This document shows positions 60,740-64,000 of a DNA stretch of 64,000 nt, piece by piece. The DNA is from a virus, in the IMG/VR virus record IMGVR_UViG_3300027747_002439, positions 1 through 64,000 of that record; one strand, given 5' to 3'. Under the pieces are notes generated by a model. That model did no database searches. It had not been told where the DNA came from and saw nothing but the letters and a program-made list of their open reading frames with translations. Numbering within the stretch: the first letter of the stretch is position 1; every line of letters begins with the position of its first letter. Made by a program: the position numbers and the translations under genes.

Positions 60740-61033
60740 ATGGCAAAAAAGAACGACATTATGGAAGCTGATGTTTCAGTGGCAGCAGGACCAGTCACCG
60801 CGATTAAGAACATCTTGCTTCGTATCATAGCAGTATTCGCTGCATCAGGACTTAGTGTTATCGGCGCTGGCGCTGTTGTTGGAATTAGCACCGCGAAGGC
60901 AGTAATCCTTGCTGGAACACTTGGTGTTGCAACTGTAGTTGAGCGCCTTGCTCGTGGATTCATGGACGATGGAAAACTTACCGTTCAAGAAATTAACGCT
61001 GCATTTAACTCTGTAGACAAGAAGGCTAACTAA
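60740..61033 (+). CDS. Holin-like membrane protein 1
   Basis: Encodes 97 residues after AGGGAG. Hydrophobic segment(s) near 22-75 (ILLRIIAVFAASGLSVIGAG, then AVVGIST, AVILAGTLGVATVV), ending with a helix DGKLTVQEINAAFNSVDKKA. Typical size and layout for actinophage holins or membrane gp. The C-terminal helix resembles the end of the next peptide (EDVNTAFAAVDKRA), so the two are related. Confidence 0.72.
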   Translation: MAKKNDIMEADVSVAAGPVTAIKNILLRIIAVFAASGLSVIGAGAVVGISTAKAVILAGTLGVATVVERLARGFMDDGKLTVQEINAAFNSVDKKAN

Positions 61034-61035
61034 AT

Positions 61036-61191
61036 ATGAGCCCTACACTAAAGCTAGGACTTATGGTTTTTGGAACTTTAGGCGTTATATACATAGTCTC
61101 TTACTTGACGGCTGAAATCATATTTAGACTTACAAAAGAGGACGTTAACACGGCATTTGCCGCGGTAGACAAGCGAGCAGCTGCAGAATAA
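61036..61191 (+). CDS. Small membrane protein 2, paralogous tail
   Basis: Encodes 51 residues, ATG 61036, two bases after the previous stop. A single membrane helix (LGLMVFGTLGVIYIVSYL) and the tail KEDVNTAFAAVDKRAAAE, resembling the tail of membrane protein 1. Two-component holin or holin/antiholin pair is possible; no direct evidence. Confidence 0.68.
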   Translation: MSPTLKLGLMVFGTLGVIYIVSYLTAEIIFRLTKEDVNTAFAAVDKRAAAE

Positions 61192-61204
61192 CCCGTAGAC
61201 ACCT

Positions 61205-61348
61205 ATGTCTACATTTAATGATTCTTACGGCTTTATGAGTAATGAACGACGTATGCAGCAATGGACGTGTGCCATTTGTGACAAGGTATATGTTGTTTCA
61301 TCGCTAGCAAGAGACTGTGAGGATAGACACCTAGCTACTGAGAAGTAG
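61205..61348 (+). CDS. Small zinc-finger-like peptide
   Basis: Encodes 47 residues with CAICDKVY and a later DCEDRH, a possible CCCH-type metal site (CxxC...CxxxH). The frame starts 14 bp after the previous gene and closes before the next gene's SD region. Function unknown. Confidence 0.5.
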   Translation: MSTFNDSYGFMSNERRMQQWTCAICDKVYVVSSLARDCEDRHLATEK

Positions 61349-61371
61349 TTAGAAAAACCTATAGGAGAATA

Positions 61372-62388
61372 ATGAAGTTAATACGTAACATAGCAATGAC
61401 ATCTGTCGTTGCGCTAGGTCTTGGAGCTGCAGTTGCACTCCCGGCAAGCGCTGCGGACATGTCACTATCAGTAAAGGTCGGAGCAGCTGTTGCAAGTTCG
61501 AACGCAACAACAGCTTTAGTACCTGCAGTAGTAACGGTTCCAGCAGATAACACAATCGACGAAGCAGACGTAGTCCGTTTGGTCGCAACTGTAGACGCAG
61601 GTACCTCAGTTTCATTCGTCGCAACAGGAGCTATCAAGCTCGTTGCAGCTCTAGATAATCCAGCGGCAGTGCGTGTACGCTCGACAGACGGAGCTTCATC
61701 AGTTGTTGTAGCAACAGGAACAGGTAACACTGCAACTGTTTATGCTTACACAACTAATGTAGCGGCAGGTACAATCATCGTTTCTAACGGTGGAGTTACC
61801 AACACAATTTACATGAAGGGCACAGCAGGCGCAGCATCAGCAGTTTCTGTAGTTGCTCCTTCAGCTGTAGCTTCTGGCACAGTGGCAACATACACATTTA
61901 CAGCTCTAGACGTTTTCGGCAACAAGGTTTCCGGCCTTGCGATTAACGCTACAGTTGCAGGTGCAACAGTTGCTTCAACTGGCCTTAACGTGGCAACAGT
62001 GACAACAGCGGTTGATACAGCTACAGTAGGTCTTGGCAACGCAGAGCTTAAGGTTCTTGCTCCTGCTACTGGATCTATTACAGTTGTAGCAACAGCTACA
62101 GGCGTGGCTGCAGTTGCAGCTACAACAGTCGTAAGCGATCTTGCAGCAGAACTTGCAAAGGTCAAGGCTGAACTTGCCGCTGAGAAGGCAGGACGCGCAG
62201 CTGATAAGACTGCAGCGGACGCGGCAATGGCTAAGGTAGTAGCGGATAACGCGGCTGCTAAGGTTGTTACAGATAAGGCAGTTGCTGATCTTTCAGCCGC
62301 AGTTGCTAAGCTCAATAAGGACATGGCCTCAATTAAGGCTAAGTACAACGCGATGGCAAAGAAGTATAAGTTCACCGCGATTAAGTAA
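61372..62388 (+). CDS. Exported surface-like protein: Ig-like and Ala/Lys coiled coil
   Basis: Encodes 338 residues. Signal peptide IRNIAMTSVVALGLGAAVAL-PASA, cleavage before AD. The middle (SGTVATYTFTALDVFGNKVS) resembles a bacterial Ig-like (Big_1) domain. Residues about 258-325 form an Ala/Lys-rich coiled coil (ELAKVKAELAAEKAGRAADK, NKDMASIKAKYNAMAKKYKF). This arrangement resembles cell-surface proteins of freshwater actinobacteria (acI), and could be host-acquired. Possible superinfection or surface-masking role. Confidence 0.75.
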   Translation: MKLIRNIAMTSVVALGLGAAVALPASAADMSLSVKVGAAVASSNATTALVPAVVTVPADNTIDEADVVRLVATVDAGTSVSFVATGAIKLVAALDNPAAVRVRSTDGASSVVVATGTGNTATVYAYTTNVAAGTIIVSNGGVTNTIYMKGTAGAASAVSVVAPSAVASGTVATYTFTALDVFGNKVSGLAINATVAGATVASTGLNVATVTTAVDTATVGLGNAELKVLAPATGSITVVATATGVAAVAATTVVSDLAAELAKVKAELAAEKAGRAADKTAADAAMAKVVADNAAAKVVTDKAVADLSAAVAKLNKDMASIKAKYNAMAKKYKFTAIK

Positions 62389-62402
62389 AGTAGGTCATTA
62401 AG

Positions 62403-62431
62403 GCGGGGTCAGGAAACTGGCCCCGCTTTTC
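62403..62431 (+). terminator. Rho-independent terminator
   Basis: GCGGGG-T-CAG (62403-62412) pairs with CTG-G-CCCCGC (62417-62426), followed by TTTTCTT. It ends the exported-protein transcript. Confidence 0.93.
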
Positions 62432-62460
62432 TTATGCCTTAAGACGCTTTGTCCGTACTA

Positions 62461-62482
62461 GTATAGAATTGGTATAGAATTG
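62461..62482 (+). repeat. 11-bp tandem direct repeat in promoter region
   Basis: GTATAGAATTG occurs twice head-to-tail (62461-62471 and 62472-62482). Each copy contains TAGAAT, a -10-like hexamer, so two overlapping promoters or an operator pair are possible. SD GAGAAGGA lies at 62495-62502. Confidence 0.6.
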
Positions 62483-62509
62483 TATGTATATTTAGAGAAG
62501 GATAAACTA

Positions 62510-64000
62510 ATGCCAATTCTTGGAACTGCCGCTTCAGCGGGAGCGTTGAGTCGTTTAACACTTGCAGTTGACTACCTTGTTGTTGCAGGTGGTGGTGGTG
62601 CAGGATTTGCTGCTTCAAATGCTGGTGGTGGTGGCGGCGGAGCAGGAGGTTTACGCTCTACTGTTACTGCAACTGGTGGTGGTGGTTCACTAGAAACTGT
62701 TTTATCAATGGCACTTAATACTGCATACACAGTAACTGTTGGTGCTGGTGGTAATGGTGGAATACAATCTTCAACAACTTATGCTACTCAAGGTGGTAAT
62801 TCTGTATTTTCTACTATAACTTCTATTGGTGGTGGTAAAGGAAGTTCATCAGGTATTAATTCAGCAAATGCTGCACCTGGTACAGGTGGTAGTGGTGGTG
62901 GTGGTACTGGAGATTATTCTGTTGTTTCTACGGGCGCTGCTGGTACAATTAATCAAGGTTATGCTGGTGGTGATGCTGCTGTTGGAATTAGTGGTTATGA
63001 CCAAAGTCCTGGCGGTGGCGGTGGCGCTGGTGCTGTTGGTGGTAATTATTCAACACAAGGTAATGGTGGTAATGGTGTAGCCACATCTATTTCAGGCTCA
63101 TCAACTACTTATGCTGGTGGTGGTGGTGGTGGTTCATCTTATCGTTACGGCTCTGCAACTGGCCCTGGTACTGGTGGAACTGGCGGTGGAGCAAATGGAA
63201 ATACTAACAATGGTTCATCTAATACAGGCGGTGGCGGTGGCGGCGGTGCTTATCAAGCCAATAAAAATGGAGGCAACGGCGGCTCAGGAATTGTTATAGC
63301 CCGATACTCAGGCACTACACAAAAAGCGATTGGTGGAACTGTAACCACATCAGGTGGAAATACAATTCACACATTTTTATCTTCAGGTATTTTTTACACT
63401 GCTGCACCTAAGGCAACTGGCGGAACTGTAAGTTACGCTGATGGATATGTGTATCACGCATTTACTGGGTCAGGTACATTTACTCCAACCATATCCTTAA
63501 GTGCAGATATATTAGTTGTTGCTGGCGGAGGTGGAACTTCACAAGATTCAGGTGGCGGTGGTGCTGGTGGATTATTAACTTTTAGTTCTCAATCCCTTAC
63601 TGCTCAGGCATATACTTGCACAGTAGGTGCAGGTGGTACTACTGCTACTGATAATTATGTTGATGATGCAACAAGCGGTAATGATTCTCAATTTGGTTCC
63701 TTGACCCTTTGTGTTGGTGGTGGTAGAGCAAGGTATAGAAGCCAAAACCCTACTGGCGGATCAGGTGCAGGTGGTAACTCTAATAATGGTGGGGGAACTA
63801 CTAATCCTGGAAGTGGTACTTTTGGACAAGGTAACGCTGGCGGTACTGCTGCATTTTGTACTGGTGGTGGTGGAGGTGCTGGTGGAGTTGGTGGAAATGC
63901 AAACGGTTCAGTAATCGGTGGAACTGGTGGAATTGGTGCAACATCTGCCTTAATTAACGCAATGGGTTCTGCTACATCAACAGGTCAATTATCGGGTGGT
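62510..64000 (+). CDS. Glycine-rich fibre/adhesin, 3'-truncated by window end
   Basis: ATG 62510 after GAGAAGGA; the frame stays open for 497 codons to the last base. Start PILGTAASAGALSRLTLAVD, then YLVVAGGGGAGFAASNAGGG, a Gly-rich domain ending GGSGIVIARYS near residue 265. A second unit then follows (SYADGYVYHAFTGSGTFTPT, ISLSADILVVAGGGGTSQ) with another Gly-rich domain. So it is a tandem duplication of the tip unit within one gene. A T/G-rich bias is clear. Confidence 0.85.
   Translation, partial: MPILGTAASAGALSRLTLAVDYLVVAGGGGAGFAASNAGGGGGGAGGLRSTVTATGGGGSLETVLSMALNTAYTVTVGAGGNGGIQSSTTYATQGGNSVFSTITSIGGGKGSSSGINSANAAPGTGGSGGGGTGDYSVVSTGAAGTINQGYAGGDAAVGISGYDQSPGGGGGAGAVGGNYSTQGNGGNGVATSISGSSTTYAGGGGGGSSYRYGSATGPGTGGTGGGANGNTNNGSSNTGGGGGGGAYQANKNGGNGGSGIVIARYSGTTQKAIGGTVTTSGGNTIHTFLSSGIFYTAAPKATGGTVSYADGYVYHAFTGSGTFTPTISLSADILVVAGGGGTSQDSGGGGAGGLLTFSSQSLTAQAYTCTVGAGGTTATDNYVDDATSGNDSQFGSLTLCVGGGRARYRSQNPTGGSGAGGNSNNGGGTTNPGSGTFGQGNAGGTAAFCTGGGGGAGGVGGNANGSVIGGTGGIGATSALINAMGSATSTGQLSGG

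Overview
This window looks like part of the genome of a tailed double-stranded DNA phage infecting an actinobacterium. Evidence for an actinobacterial host: three WhiB-type proteins, a DUF3039 protein, DUF669/Sak4-type recombination proteins, an MSMEG_6728-like protein and many leaderless-looking promoters. The moderate GC content and a host-like exported surface protein near the right end would fit a freshwater low-GC actinobacterium such as the Nanopelagicales (acI), but that is an inference. No terminase, portal, capsid or tail tube genes are present, so the window is an accessory, replication and adsorption segment of a larger genome.

Layout. (1) 1-18.3 kb, rightward: a compact, overlapping nucleotide-metabolism and replication module. 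It holds a dNMP-kinase/glycosylase-like fusion, a thymidylate-synthase-fold enzyme whose base-reading Asn is Asp, a GT2 glycosyltransferase, dCMP deaminase, family A DNA polymerase, a RuvC-like resolvase, an SNF2-type helicase, a RecB-like nuclease, a Sak4-like ATPase, a DUF669-like ssDNA-binding protein, two paralogous putative glycosyltransferases, an all-alpha NTP pyrophosphatase, a C5-cytosine methyltransferase and a WhiB-zinc-ribbon fusion. (2) 18.3-44.3 kb, leftward: a holin-like protein, a metallophosphoesterase, a long series of collagen-like (Gly-X-Thr) and glycine-rich fibre proteins, then an AT-rich carbohydrate and sulfation island (APS kinase/nucleotidyltransferase fusion, DUF2061, two sulfotransferases, four glycosyltransferases, an epimerase and a radical SAM enzyme). 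(3) 44.5-48.5 kb, rightward: PrimPol/D5-type primase-helicase, an exported HNH-like nuclease, a 21-residue Cys peptide and an endolysin. (4) 48.7-54.9 kb, mostly leftward: further fibres, a serine recombinase and an exported beta-sandwich protein. (5) 55-64 kb, rightward: many short, often leaderless transcription units. They include a structured-RNA candidate, a cupin isomerase, a methyltransferase, a class II ribonucleotide reductase, an FmdB-type zinc ribbon, two WhiB proteins, paired membrane peptides, an exported Ig-like/coiled-coil protein and more glycine-rich fibres.

How it may fit together. The Asp-type thymidylate-synthase homologue, the kinase-like protein, the NTP pyrophosphatase, the adjacent glycosyltransferases and the methyltransferase are consistent with a phage cytosine-hypermodification pathway resembling the T4 logic. 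Separately, the sulfate-activation and sulfotransferase genes lie in the same leftward series as Thr-rich collagen-like fibres and glycosyltransferases. This suggests that the phage makes sulfated glycans, either on its own fibres or on the host surface. Both proposals are inferences from gene content and key residues.
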